Below, one piece after another: positions 42,649 to 51,576 of a stretch of DNA of 64,000 nucleotides. The position numbers and the translations under genes were made by a program. This DNA comes from Guptibacillus spartinae (GTDB lineage: Bacteria; Bacillota; Bacilli; Bacillales; Guptibacillaceae). Below the pieces are notes generated by a model. That model was given only the letters and a program-made list of their open reading frames with translations, was not told the DNA's origin and did no database searches. The first letter of the stretch is position 1, and every line of letters starts with the position of its first letter. Location of the stretch: NCBI RefSeq assembly GCF_028610625.1, contig NZ_JAQQWU010000011.1, positions 78,138 to 142,137 of the forward strand, in the 5' to 3' direction.

Positions 42649-42675
42649 ATACCCTTTACACTTTTTATATCAAAC
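42649..42675 (-). promoter_or_regulatory. Putative SigB promoter of the micropeptide pair
   Basis: On the minus strand GTTTGA, 15 bp, GGGTAT, an 11 of 12 match to sigma-B elements. An overlapping sigma-A reading (TTGATA-N16-TATAAC) is also possible. Confidence 0.5.
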
Positions 42676-42784
42676 CTTTTTTCATGAATAATAGGTCTAA
42701 AAGACTAATGAAAGGAAAGGATTCTGTTTCATTATAAAGATGTTATATTTCCCTTATATGCACGATTCGGTTTAATTAACAAGA

Positions 42785-42821
42785 AAACCAGCCTTACCCA
42801 TAATATGGAAGGCTGGTTTGT
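42785..42821. terminator. Hairpin terminator
   Basis: AAACCAGCCTT/AAGGCTGGTTT stem with a 13-nt loop, just past the stop of the minus-strand 62-aa gene. Confidence 0.75.
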
Positions 42822-42833
42822 AAATGAGATCTA

Positions 42834-43022
42834 TTATTGATGAAGGTTCACTTTCATACGCTCTTGTTGAAAGAATTCCTTTAACTCTGGGTTAAGGTAA
42901 TCCGGCTCCTTGTCATTTAAGTTCAGTCGAATCAGCTTACCCTCTAGGTAGTCCATTATTCCGATAATCGTACCGTTTCCAAGCTGTTTCTGAAAGATGG
43001 TTTCGTAACGAATGCTGCTCAT
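42834..43022 (-). CDS. 62-aa hypothetical protein
   Basis: A small soluble protein, MSSIRYETIFQKQLGNGTII at the N terminus and a charged C-terminal helix (LKEFFQQERMKV). The ATG follows AGGAGGG. No known motif. The short beta-strand-like first half could form a small barrel. Function unknown. Confidence 0.6.
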   Translation of the reverse strand: MSSIRYETIFQKQLGNGTIIGIMDYLEGKLIRLNLNDKEPDYLNPELKEFFQQERMKVNLHQ

Positions 43023-43151
43023 CGGAGCCCTCCTGTTGCGCGTTTTTTTCTACTATAGCACGTTTGAAGGCTGAAATCTGTAAGTTAAACGTCTCTTAAA
43101 TGATTTGTAATCAAAGCGCAACAATGCTTAACACGTTGACATCATTCAGAC

Positions 43152-45323
43152 TTATTTTACAGTTTTTTGTGATACGATCATCGGCCGATCGCATAGAGGA
43201 CAAGACTTTTCAGGAGGTTGCTTATCGCCATCAATCTTCATCCATCCCTTGCAGAATTCACTGCTACAAACCCATGCTTTTGTCGTTTTGCCTTCTTGCA
43301 CGATTTTCTTTTTAAAGGCATCTGTTAAAAAACGAGAAACTGGTGTTTGTTTGCCAAGATGCTTTTCAGGAGAACAAATGTAAAGTTCTTCTTTGGCGCG
43401 AGTAATCGCCACATAACAAAGTCGACGTTCCTCTTCAAGATCGGCGGTTGGGTTTTTCATGTATAGTTGCTTTTGAGAAGCTTCTTTATCTTTCATGGAG
43501 CTCAGCGCAGAGACATGTGGCAGAATTGTTTCTGATGCGCCTATGACGTAAACTACTGGGAACTCAAGTCCTTTTGCTTGATGAATGGATAATAGGGATA
43601 AGGTGTTCGTGGCACTTGCCTTTTGTTTGTGTTCATTAAATCGTTGAATGATCCGATCAACATATGCCAGAAATTCAGGGATTGTTTCAAAGCGAGAGCT
43701 TGAGAACTCTAGCTCGTCCATCATTTCTTTAAGCGTTGTTTTGTGAACCGTTAAGGCTTCGTCGTTCGCACTATCTAGGTGTTTCATATAATCTTCGCGT
43801 AACAATTGAATCGCTTTCTGTGGTTGATGCCGCTTAGCTTCTTGAATTAGGCGTATGCGTCGGTCAATTGACTTCTTCTGGAAATCACGAAGCGTTTTCC
43901 AGGATTTCAAATGTATTAAAGGAAAATCAATTGGATCTACAAAATGCTCCATTTCGATATGACGCATGCCAGCTTCTTGATTAATAAATAGAGAGGGTAG
44001 TATAGCTGCTGTAGCATCCAGGTTTTGATGTTCATAGGCAAGACGTAGATGTTCCATCATACCTTTAATGACGGACTGTTCATAAAAGACCTGTTTCATT
44101 CCTTGCGCATTAAAAGGGATATCCTGCTCAATCAATTGTTCAAATATAGCTCGTGCGTTCGTATAGGTTCTCGTTAATATTGCGACATCTTTCCAGTCTC
44201 TGTTCTGTTCACGGATATGACGAAGAACGTATCCAGCTTCATCTTCTGTTGTTGCAGGTCTAAGATAGAATGGTTGCTTTCCATCTTTATTTGTTGCATT
44301 CATCGTTTTAGCTCTACGGTAGGTGTTATGTTTAATGACATGATTACCAAGTCCCACGATCGGAGGGGCGGATCGATAATTTGTGTCCAGTGTAACCACT
44401 TCTGTATCTGGATAGGTTCGATCAAATTCTAAAATAATGGAGCTATTCGCACCATTGAAGGAATAGATGACCTGATCGTCATCTCCAACGACAAATAAAT
44501 TGTTCTGTGGAGCAGCGATTTGCTTAATCAGTTCATATTGAATCGGATTCGTATCTTGAAATTCATCAACTAAAATATAGTGAAACCGATTTTGCATTTT
44601 TTGAAGAAGGGCAGAGTTTTGATTAAATTCTCGGTACATAAAAACAAGAATATCGTCAAAGTCCATATAATGATTGGCTGTCTTCCACTCTTCGTATTCT
44701 GTGTAAGCTTTTTTCAGTTCTTCCGTTTCTTTACGATCAGGAACATCGCTTGGTTCCATCATTTTAACTTTACAGGATGAGATCGATGAAAGCATAATTT
44801 CCGGTAAAGATGCTTCTGGACTTTTCATCTTTTTTAAGATGTTTTTCATAATAATTTGCTTATGCCGATCACTATTTAATATTTTTTGATTATAGCCAAG
44901 GCTTCTTAATAATTTCAGAAAGATGGAATGAAATGTCCCTGCGGTTAATCTCCGCGAGTCTTGAGGTGAGACACCTGGCAAGCGACTAATCCGCTGGCGC
45001 ATTTCTTCAGATGCTTTTCTAGTAAACGTAATAAGGAGAATGCTAGAAGGGTCTTTCTCTTTAACGGTCATAAGGAAAGCTGTTCGTGCTGTTAAAACCG
45101 AGGTTTTTCCACTTCCAGCTCCTGCAATGGTTAGAAGAGGACCTTCTGTATGTTTGACTGCTTTCGTTTGAGGTTCATTTAGACGTATCCCTTTTTCTTC
45201 TAATGCATGAAAAAAAGCCTGTTCTGCTTCATCTTCCAATGGTCTGATCGACGAATGGGGTGTTAAAGGAGCAGAAAGGTCCAATTCAGTTACTGCTTGA
45301 TGTGGTGTTGTAGTAAAATTCAT
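43152..45323 (-). CDS. yjcD: UvrD/Rep-type DNA helicase (YjcD-like) with C-terminal zinc motif
   Basis: A 723-residue superfamily 1A helicase. Motifs in order: Q motif LNEPQTKAV, Walker A AGAGSGKT near residue 70, Ia ITFTRKASEEMRQR, II VDEFQDTNPIQ near 250, III GDDDQVIYSFNGA near 275, IV YRSAPPIV near 314, V SIHQAKGLEFPVVYV near 582 and VI CYVAITRAKEELYI near 645. A C-terminal C-x4-C...C-x2-C zinc-finger-like tail follows. Layout resembles B. subtilis YjcD more than PcrA, which is longer between motifs. This ATG follows AGGTG; the ORF extends three codons upstream. Confidence 0.85.
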   Translation of the reverse strand: MNFTTTPHQAVTELDLSAPLTPHSSIRPLEDEAEQAFFHALEEKGIRLNEPQTKAVKHTEGPLLTIAGAGSGKTSVLTARTAFLMTVKEKDPSSILLITFTRKASEEMRQRISRLPGVSPQDSRRLTAGTFHSIFLKLLRSLGYNQKILNSDRHKQIIMKNILKKMKSPEASLPEIMLSSISSCKVKMMEPSDVPDRKETEELKKAYTEYEEWKTANHYMDFDDILVFMYREFNQNSALLQKMQNRFHYILVDEFQDTNPIQYELIKQIAAPQNNLFVVGDDDQVIYSFNGANSSIILEFDRTYPDTEVVTLDTNYRSAPPIVGLGNHVIKHNTYRRAKTMNATNKDGKQPFYLRPATTEDEAGYVLRHIREQNRDWKDVAILTRTYTNARAIFEQLIEQDIPFNAQGMKQVFYEQSVIKGMMEHLRLAYEHQNLDATAAILPSLFINQEAGMRHIEMEHFVDPIDFPLIHLKSWKTLRDFQKKSIDRRIRLIQEAKRHQPQKAIQLLREDYMKHLDSANDEALTVHKTTLKEMMDELEFSSSRFETIPEFLAYVDRIIQRFNEHKQKASATNTLSLLSIHQAKGLEFPVVYVIGASETILPHVSALSSMKDKEASQKQLYMKNPTADLEEERRLCYVAITRAKEELYICSPEKHLGKQTPVSRFLTDAFKKKIVQEGKTTKAWVCSSEFCKGWMKIDGDKQPPEKSCPLCDRPMIVSQKTVK

Positions 45324-45398
45324 GATCATCACCTGAGTTCTTATGGATTCATCCCCTCATTTTAACACAAAATTGAGCGATTTCGTTTCTAATGAAAA

Positions 45399-45424
45399 GA
45401 TTAATCTTGATCTGAAACGGGTAA
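45399..45424 (+). promoter_or_regulatory. Putative SigB promoter
   Basis: GATTAA, 14 bp, GGGTAA (10 of 12 matches), 38 bp before a small-protein gene pair. Confidence 0.45.
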
Positions 45425-45462
45425 AGTGACTAACACGATAGGATAAAGAGGAGGAAAAAGCG

Positions 45463-45687
45463 ATGGATAAATTTATTCAGGTAGTAGTCGATCATGATAA
45501 GAAACAGTTCCATGTTGAGCCAGAAGCAACGAAAGATACAAACTACGATGAGCGAGTTGAAGAAGCGAAGAAGCAGGGCCGGGACGTTGGGTCATTTCAC
45601 TCCCGACTTGACACAGTTGAGAAAACAATTGATGCTGCTCAGCATGAATACAAAGGATATAGCCATTCGGAAGTGAGTCCAGTTTAA
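45463..45687 (+). CDS. 74-aa acidic hypothetical protein
   Basis: A hydrophilic, predicted helical protein starting MDKFIQVVVDHDKKQFHVEP, rich in Asp, Glu, Lys and His. AAGAGGAGGAAAA precedes the ATG. It is followed after 22 bp by a second small gene and preceded by a SigB-like promoter, so the pair may be stress-induced. Not recognised. Confidence 0.65.
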   Translation: MDKFIQVVVDHDKKQFHVEPEATKDTNYDERVEEAKKQGRDVGSFHSRLDTVEKTIDAAQHEYKGYSHSEVSPV

Positions 45688-45709
45688 TTTATCATGGAGG
45701 TGAAAAGCA

Positions 45710-46048
45710 ATGATGCGTGAAACGTATTTTGTAACACCAAAAGGTGAGCTTCATGAGACGAATGTTGGTACCCAAATGAATGCATTCGAAATTAGAGCAA
45801 CAAAAGAAGAGAAAATGGAAATGGAACGTGCGATTGAGAAGCTGCGTTCCCAGAAATATGTGCAGCAAAATGATTTCTTTTCATTGAACCATTATAACGA
45901 AGAGGAAGTAGACAGCCATCGTGACTGGACAGATGAAGCGATTTATAACCTCTATGAAATGATCCATCGATTAGGAACAGATAAGACAAAAGCGCAAATT
46001 GATCAAATGGGTGTATTATCTGCACTTAACCATAATACGAGAAATTAA
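45710..46048 (+). CDS. 112-aa hypothetical protein, paralogue of the gene at 62605
   Basis: A soluble protein whose C-terminal segment, YNLYEMIHRLGTDKTKAQID..MGVL, aligns with IYTLIHKLGNQKTRDHIE.SMGIL of the 100-aa protein near the right end. The N termini (YFVTPKGELHE / YYVEVSSGEILE) also correspond. This defines a small paralogous family here; no function or motif is recognised. GGAGGTGAAA precedes tandem ATGs. Probably co-transcribed with the 74-aa gene. Confidence 0.7.
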   Translation: MMRETYFVTPKGELHETNVGTQMNAFEIRATKEEKMEMERAIEKLRSQKYVQQNDFFSLNHYNEEEVDSHRDWTDEAIYNLYEMIHRLGTDKTKAQIDQMGVLSALNHNTRN

Positions 46049-46072
46049 GAGGCTTAAGCCTCTTATTTCTTT
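46047..46072 (+). terminator. Intrinsic terminator
   Basis: AAGAGGCTTAAGCCTCTT hairpin with a T-rich tail, at the stop codon of the 112-aa gene. Confidence 0.7.
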
Positions 46073-46200
46073 CTAAACAATTGTGATTTAAGTAAAGAAT
46101 AAGGTTATTTTCTAGAAGAACTCCGCTCATGCCCTTCCTAAATGATCTTAGCTACATAAAGTAATAATGTAGTGAATGAATTTTAAAGAGGGGGATAAAG

Positions 46201-46350
46201 ATGAGCGGCGGAGGATATGGTAAAGGATTTGCGTTAATTGTTGTCTTGTTTATCTTATTAATTATTGTAGGTGCTGGCGCGTTTGGCGGCGGCTATGGTC
46301 CAGGACCAGGATACGTTGGCGGAGCAAACTACAATCCTTATTGTTGTTAA
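46201..46350 (+). CDS. YjcZ-family small sporulation protein
   Basis: A 49-residue protein with a Gly-rich start ([20 protein letters not shown]), one membrane helix (about 10-27), then [16 protein letters not shown] and a terminal CC. This is the typical YjcZ/sporulation small-protein pattern found in several copies in Bacilli. AGAGGGGG precedes the ATG. A strong terminator follows at once. Confidence 0.8.
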   Translation: MSGGGYGKGFALIVVLFILLIIVGAGAFGGGYGPGPGYVGGANYNPYCC

Positions 46351-46351
46351 T

Positions 46352-46395
46352 GAGGAAGGGGAACTGACTATGGAGAGTCAGTTCCTCTTTTTTTT
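46352..46395. terminator. Bidirectional terminator
   Basis: GAGGAAggGGAACTGACT pairs with AGTCAGTTCCTC (two bulged bases) and is followed by eight T. It also lies at the 3' end of the convergent ecsB-like gene. Confidence 0.85.
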
Positions 46396-47543
46396 GTTTG
46401 TCTCTTTTTCTTAGTTTGTATGTAAGAAATCAGTAGCCCTTCCAATAGAACGATGAAAGCTTGGTGAACGGTTGGAAGTTGAATAAAACTATATAAGACG
46501 GATTGAAAGAGCAATAAACACAAAATCATTTTATCAATCGAATGGGACATGTGATTGTTTTGAAGGATAACGAGAAAGGTATCACGGAACTGTTCCTTTC
46601 TTATTGCAATCAATTGTTGATAGGTTATCCATAGACATAGAGGGACAAATAAATAAGTGATCACCTCACTGGAAAAATAGGAAAGAAGGAGGGCCCCTAA
46701 AAATACTAATCTTATATAGATCCAGATATACGATCCTTTACGGGAAAAAGTTCGAACTGAGAGATAAACTTGCGGGTCCTTTACTTGAATGAATGCAAGA
46801 ATACATCCAAGGTATCTTCGTGTCCGTACGAGATTTTGTAACGATGGTACATCAACGAATAGATTAGCAAATCGTTCGAATCGATTTTTCTGCGATGCTT
46901 AAAGTTCAATAAGCCTTTCCCACTGTAGCACCATCTTCTTAGATGGTAGGGAAGTAAGAAATAAGAGAATAACCGACAAAATGAAAGAAATCCAAAAAGC
47001 ACCTAACAAAGCAGCGTAGAGTGCCAAACTGTTGAAGATAAACAGATAAAGTCTCACCCACTTTTTCTTTACAAAGTAAGAGTGGATAACGACAAGTAAA
47101 GACAGGAAACTAAGGACGAGTAGAAGGAGAGCCCCCCATATAAAATCATACGTTTGAAAAACAACCTTTATTAATAATGGGGTAGTGAGTAAACCAGTAA
47201 AGATCACGATTAAAAGCGAGCGAAGGTAAGAATAAAAAGCGCTATATTGAATGTATTTCTTCATACGTCCCTCATAGGCAAGTAGAAAAACCTTATCAGC
47301 TGGAAGTAGAAAGAACTTGACTTCGAGTGAACTGATGACACCGCTTATGATTAGCGCAATCACAAGCAACGATGGAAAATCTTCTGAAAGTGTTGTGAGA
47401 AATCGTTGATAGTAGACCGCTCCAATGCCACCTAGCAGAAGTAAGGCAATGAGAAAGCCCCCTTGGAAAATATAGCTTAAATAGCTGAAGCGATGGCGTA
47501 AATATTGCAAGAACCGCTTTTTCCATAGTTTTGTCAATGACAT
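46368..47543 (-). pseudogene. ecsB-like ABC permease gene with one in-frame nonsense codon
   Basis: A 392-codon frame encodes an EcsB-like multipass membrane protein: MSLTKLWKKRFLQYLRHRF at the N terminus, helices near 27-45, 58-80, 108-132, 137-157 and 165-192, then WERLIEL. A single TAA (46899-46901) interrupts it after 214 codons. The same frame continues for 176 codons with FERFANLFVDVPSL and four more helices, matching the EcsB continuation as I recall it. No other frameshift or stop is seen. AAAGGAG is near the start (a TTG two codons in is better spaced). No ecsA lies adjacent. It could be a recent null, or two fragments. Confidence 0.75.
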
Positions 47544-47755
47544 AACTCCTTTCTGTAAGGTTCACTAAATGAATCGAAACATTTCGTTATCTGTATTCGT
47601 CTTATTAGTGTAATGGATTTCAATGAATTTGCATCCTGCTTTTCGATATTATAGTAAAAAAGACTTAAATGTCGACTAGTTTGTTTGACACTTGACTTCA
47701 TGAGGAAAGTGTTTAGTAGAGATGAAATACTACAATAATTTAAAGGATGAGTAAA

Positions 47756-48283
47756 TTGAAAAAATACATAGGAATCGCCATGTTGGTCGGTGCGCTTACA
47801 TTCACTTCTGGCTGTGGAACGAACTTATCAAAAGTTGCGGATGAGCATTCTCAGATGATGATCTCTTCGATTGAAACGAAGGCAGAAGCAAAGACGAGCT
47901 CAGTGGAAAAACCTGATGTCGAAAAACTATCAACAGAAATCGTTGATCGAATCGTACAAGAAACAGATGCAAATTATAAGGTAGAGGAATTTCAGTCAAT
48001 TGAGGAAGTGGAGCAACATTTACAGGAAGTAGCATCAAAAGAACTGGCTTCACAAATTGCTGATGTTTATTTTGAAGAACGTGATGGAGCCCTATACCTT
48101 ATTCCTACAGAAATTTTTCCATGGGTTAATACAGATAAACCTTATGAATTAAATCAAAAAAATGAATTTGAATATGAACTAACTCAGTCAAACGAATCGG
48201 AATTATATGGTGCTTACACAATTAAGATCAATTATGTTTATGAAAACAATCACTGGATCGTTAAGAACTTTGAGGTTAAATAA
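47756..48283 (+). CDS. Putative lipoprotein of unknown function
   Basis: A 175-residue protein with an N-terminal signal (KKYIGIAMLVGALTFTSGCG); the lipobox TSGC is atypical at position -3. The mature part is acidic and helical to about residue 90, then beta-rich with a C-terminal DUF4878/SnoaL-like YTIKINYVYENNHWIVKNFEV pattern. The TTG after AAAGGATG is preferred to the ATG overlapping that site. Monocistronic, with its own terminator. Not recognised as a named family. Confidence 0.7.
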   Translation: MKKYIGIAMLVGALTFTSGCGTNLSKVADEHSQMMISSIETKAEAKTSSVEKPDVEKLSTEIVDRIVQETDANYKVEEFQSIEEVEQHLQEVASKELASQIADVYFEERDGALYLIPTEIFPWVNTDKPYELNQKNEFEYELTQSNESELYGAYTIKINYVYENNHWIVKNFEVK

Positions 48284-48287
48284 GACA

Positions 48288-48316
48288 AACGCACGGTTAA
48301 ATGCCGTGCGTTTTAT
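48288..48316 (+). terminator. Intrinsic terminator
   Basis: AACGCACGG/CCGTGCGTT stem with a 7-nt loop and T-rich tail. Confidence 0.8.
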
Positions 48317-48429
48317 TATGAGCTTTTATGAGTGAAGCAGCTCGTATTTCTCTTTTTGAATAGGGGGATTGGACAAGGACCGTCTACTCTTTTACAATAA
48401 AGTAAGAAACTAAAGGACGAGGTTATCAA

Positions 48430-48900
48430 ATGAGCGAATTTAAGTTTACAGACTACTATCATAATCAGGTCACTCTTTCTTTCCAGGACCATCCATACTC
48501 TTCAGCACCTAAGCATGTCTGGGTTATTTGTCGCCTCGGTAATCAGTGGTTGTTAACGGAACATGCAAGAAGAGGCATTGAGTTTCCTGGTGGTAAAGTG
48601 GAGGAAGGCGAAAGTGCAGAAGAAGCTGCCGTTCGTGAAGTCTTCGAAGAAACGGGAGGCGTTGTGAAGCGTCTAAACTATGTTGGACAGTATCGAGTGG
48701 AGGGAAAAGGTGGAACGATTATTAAAAACGTTTACTATGCTGACATCGAGCGTCTCGTGAAAAAAGATGATTATATGGAGACGAGAGGACCTGTCCAGCT
48801 GAAATCGCTCCCAGAAGACCTACACTTAAATGAGCGCTATAGCTTTATGATGAAGGATCAAGTCCTTACGTACAGTTTAAAACATCTTAATTATTTGTAG
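48430..48900 (+). CDS. ytkD: Nudix hydrolase YtkD
   Basis: A 156-residue Nudix enzyme. The Nudix box GGKVEEGESAEEAAVREVFEETGG (about 56-79) fits G-x5-E-x7-REVxEExGG. Sequence around FPGGKV and the flanking HVWVICRLGNQWLLTEHARRG match B. subtilis YtkD, a (deoxy)nucleoside triphosphatase active on 8-oxo-dGTP and with RNA pyrophosphohydrolase activity. Its position near ytlACD and pckA is as in B. subtilis. GGACGAGG precedes the ATG. Confidence 0.88.
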   Translation: MSEFKFTDYYHNQVTLSFQDHPYSSAPKHVWVICRLGNQWLLTEHARRGIEFPGGKVEEGESAEEAAVREVFEETGGVVKRLNYVGQYRVEGKGGTIIKNVYYADIERLVKKDDYMETRGPVQLKSLPEDLHLNERYSFMMKDQVLTYSLKHLNYL

Positions 48901-48934
48901 TAAAAGCCGCAAGTGAAAATGAGAATAGCAATCT

Positions 48935-48965
48935 AAAAAAGCCAGTACAGTGTACTGGCTTTTTG
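48935..48965. terminator. Bidirectional terminator
   Basis: AAAAAGCCAGTACA/TGTACTGGCTTTTT stem between convergent genes. Confidence 0.9.
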
Positions 48966-48974
48966 GGCAATCGA

Positions 48975-49829
48975 TTAGATGGTTTCTTTTCCTGGTTCAA
49001 CATGAATAATCGCATTCCGAATGTCGTACTCTTTTTCCAACTGTGCTTCAATTTTGTCTGTAATTGTGTGCCCTTCTTTAATGTTTAGGTGAGGCGCTAC
49101 TTCTACTACTGCATCAACGATGATCTTATTTCCAGCCATCCTTGCTTTAATATCTACCAGCGTCTCCACACCTTCAATTTCTTGAATGGTTGCTTCAATA
49201 TCATTTAATTTCTCTTTATCAAAACCATCAGTCAGCATGAGGGAGGAATCCTTGAAAATATCGTAAGCAGTCTTACAGATGATAAGGCCAACAATAAATC
49301 CCGTTACAGGATCAAGCCAGTGCATGTTAAATCGTGCGCCAATAATTCCAATAAACGCTCCAAGGCTTACAAGGGCATCGGATAGATTGTCTTTTGCAGC
49401 AGCCATTAGTCCGTGACTTTCCGTTTTTTTAGCGAGTCTGTAATTATAAAAATAGACGCTTCCCATCACAAACATTCCCAGAAGGGCAACCCAGGCAGAC
49501 GTTAATGGTGGAGATGATACTGTTCCGTTAATTAAAACGGTGGCCGTGTGAAAAAGGACCTGAATACCAATCGCAAACATCACAAAAGAGGCGAATAGGG
49601 AAGAAACCGTTTCTGCTCGAGAATGGCCATATGGATGATTAAGATCGGCTGGTTTAAGAGAAATCCTCATTCCAATTAAGACGGCAATTGATGCAACAAT
49701 ATCCGATGCATTGTTCCAACCGTCAGCTAACAGCGCCTCTGAACCAAAGAGATAACCAGCACCTAATTTTATAATGGAAAGGAATAGGTAGGCAGCAATG
49801 CTAAGCCATACGCCTCTCAGTGCATTCAT
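48975..49829 (-). CDS. Cation diffusion facilitator, probably Mn2+/metal efflux
   Basis: A 284-residue CDF transporter with six membrane helices and a C-terminal metallochaperone-like domain (about 205-284). Site A residues are seen in LLADGWNNASDI near 36 and AAAKDNLSDALVSL near 145. HPYGHSRAE near 67 is the usual loop motif. The DGWNN/DNLSD pattern, with Asn and Asp rather than His/Asp, suggests Mn2+ rather than Zn2+, as in MneP/MneS. The ATG after AGGTGAAGA is preferred to a GTG three codons earlier. Confidence 0.85.
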   Translation of the reverse strand: MNALRGVWLSIAAYLFLSIIKLGAGYLFGSEALLADGWNNASDIVASIAVLIGMRISLKPADLNHPYGHSRAETVSSLFASFVMFAIGIQVLFHTATVLINGTVSSPPLTSAWVALLGMFVMGSVYFYNYRLAKKTESHGLMAAAKDNLSDALVSLGAFIGIIGARFNMHWLDPVTGFIVGLIICKTAYDIFKDSSLMLTDGFDKEKLNDIEATIQEIEGVETLVDIKARMAGNKIIVDAVVEVAPHLNIKEGHTITDKIEAQLEKEYDIRNAIIHVEPGKETI

Positions 49830-49982
49830 TTTCTTCACCTGTCTTTAATTAAGTAATATGTTCTTCTATATGCTAGCAGATGGCGTTAGGGTGGGTCTAT
49901 AGCAATCATTTTGCCAAAGGTAAGACGTTTAGGAACACAACAGGTTTGTAACCTATGGCTAACTAGTTTGCCCACTTACAAC

Positions 49983-50010
49983 AAAAAAAGCCCCTTTGAA
50001 AAAGGAGCTA
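49983..50010 (-). terminator. Terminator of the ytlA-ytlC-ytlD operon
   Basis: On the minus strand AGCTCCTTT pairs with AAAGGGGCT and is followed by seven T; the ytlD stop codon is in the stem. The 150 bp between it and the CDF gene hold nothing identifiable. Confidence 0.8.
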
Positions 50011-50808
50011 ATGTTTAATCAATTTTCGTTCCAGCCATTCAACACCAAGGTACATAATAGACGAGAAAATCGCAATCATTAATAAGCTTAGCAAGACGAG
50101 TGTGAAATTGAAGACTTGGAACCCATAGATAATCATATAGCCGAGTCCCTGTTTCGATACGAGAAATTCCCCCACAATGACCCCTACCCACGATAACCCC
50201 ACGTTTACTTTTAGTGTAGAAATGATAGCGGGAAAAGAAGCAGGAAGAATCACCTCGCGAAAAATCTGTTTTTTATTTCCACCAAATGACCGAATCACTT
50301 TAATATAATTTGGCTCTACCGTATGAAATGAGTGGAAGATCACGAGTGTTGTGATAATAATTGAAATAGAAGCACCCATTGTAATGATGGAAACGTAGCC
50401 TGGTCCAAGTGCAACGATAATAATGGGACCAAGAGCTACTTTAGGCATGGAATTTAATACGACGAGGTAAGGATCAGAAATTCTAGACGCTTTCCGTGAC
50501 CACCATAGAATGGCAGCGAAAAGAGTTCCAAGTAACGTCCCTAAAATAAATCCTGCAATCGTCTCGAGTAACGTTACTGTTGTATGAAGCACTAATGAAC
50601 CATCCTGAAGCTTTGTTAAAAAGAGAGAAGCAATTTTAGTTGGATAACTAAACAATAAAGGATCAACCCAGGTATACCGTCCTGCAAGTTCCCATAGAGA
50701 AAGAAACGCGAATAGAATAAAAATCTGCCAGGTTACTATCTCTTTTTTTTCTCTTTTTAACTTTTTGACGTACTGTTCGTGCTGTTTCTCAAGTAGGAGA
50801 TTGTTCAA
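50008..50808 (-). CDS. ytlD: ABC transporter permease YtlD
   Basis: A 266-residue inner-membrane permease of the SsuC/TauC/ThiX type, with six helices and the EAA loop [29 protein letters not shown] near residue 175. It works with the next two upstream products. The chosen TTG lies ten bases after GGAAGGAG; the longer ORF overlaps the ATPase gene heavily and is unlikely. Even so, the gene overlaps ytlC by 20 bp. Confidence 0.85.
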   Translation of the reverse strand: MNNLLLEKQHEQYVKKLKREKKEIVTWQIFILFAFLSLWELAGRYTWVDPLLFSYPTKIASLFLTKLQDGSLVLHTTVTLLETIAGFILGTLLGTLFAAILWWSRKASRISDPYLVVLNSMPKVALGPIIIVALGPGYVSIITMGASISIIITTLVIFHSFHTVEPNYIKVIRSFGGNKKQIFREVILPASFPAIISTLKVNVGLSWVGVIVGEFLVSKQGLGYMIIYGFQVFNFTLVLLSLLMIAIFSSIMYLGVEWLERKLIKH

Positions 50809-51565
50809 GAGAATCAAGCTCCTTCCAGATTGATTGAAAATTGGCAGAAAAGGTAGAATCATTTCTAGCTTCAAAAGGCAGTAAAGTTTGAAGTTGGGAA
50901 GGAACTTGAAAGATTTTAGCGATTTTACCTGGTCTCGGAGATAAAAGGATGATACGGTCTGACATGGCAATAGCTTCACCGATATCATGCGTCACGAGTA
51001 TAGCCGTTTTTTGATGCGCTTTTAACGTTTTGAAGACCAGATCTTCAAGTTTCAGTTTTGTTTGATAATCAAGCGCTGAGAAAGGTTCATCTAATAAAAG
51101 AAGATCGGGATTCGTTGCAAGTGTTCGAACGAGGGCAACACGCTGCCTCATTCCGCCAGAAAGCTGATCTGGATAGGCGTCACGTACGTCAGAAAGCCCC
51201 ATGCTCTCAAGTAATGCTAATGTGTCTTCTTTTCTCTCAGGAGTCAATTTGTTTAAGAGCTTTAAACCGATATAGCAATTTTCTTCAATGGTTTTCCAGG
51301 GAAACAAGTAATCTTGTTGAAGCATATAGCCCATACGCTCTCCTGGTGATTGGATGATTTCGTTTTGAAGAGAAACACTGCCTTCAGTTGGCCGTAACAA
51401 CCCTGAGATAATGGATAACAAAGTGGATTTTCCGCACCCACTTGGACCCAGAAGCGATACGAATTCACCTTCAGAAATGGAAAACGAAAGATCAGATATA
51501 GCTTCCTTTGCAGCACTTTTCGTTAAATAAACATGTGAGATTGCATTTAGTTGAAGGAAAGACAT
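50789..51565 (-). CDS. ytlC: ABC transporter ATP-binding protein YtlC
   Basis: A 258-residue cytosolic ATPase: Walker [10 protein letters not shown] near residue 40, Q-loop [10 protein letters not shown] near 81, signature LSGGMRQR near 135, Walker [13 protein letters not shown] near 155 and VTHDIGEA. It energises the YtlD permease. SsuB/TauB/ThiZ relatives transport sulfonates, nitrate-type anions or thiamine precursors; specificity depends on the binding protein. Confidence 0.88.
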   Translation of the reverse strand: MSFLQLNAISHVYLTKSAAKEAISDLSFSISEGEFVSLLGPSGCGKSTLLSIISGLLRPTEGSVSLQNEIIQSPGERMGYMLQQDYLFPWKTIEENCYIGLKLLNKLTPERKEDTLALLESMGLSDVRDAYPDQLSGGMRQRVALVRTLATNPDLLLLDEPFSALDYQTKLKLEDLVFKTLKAHQKTAILVTHDIGEAIAMSDRIILLSPRPGKIAKIFQVPSQLQTLLPFEARNDSTFSANFQSIWKELDSLEQSPT

Positions 51566-51576
51566 GGTATTTCCTC

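Noticed and set aside
46781..47002. 73-aa minus-strand ORF rich in aromatic residues
   Set aside because: Out of frame with the ecsB-like gene that covers it; no ribosome binding site. It is a shadow ORF.
50809..50988. 60-codon N-terminal extension of the ytlD frame
   Set aside because: It overlaps the ytlC coding region and the added residues do not look like a permease; a TTG with GGAAGGAG gives a normal length.
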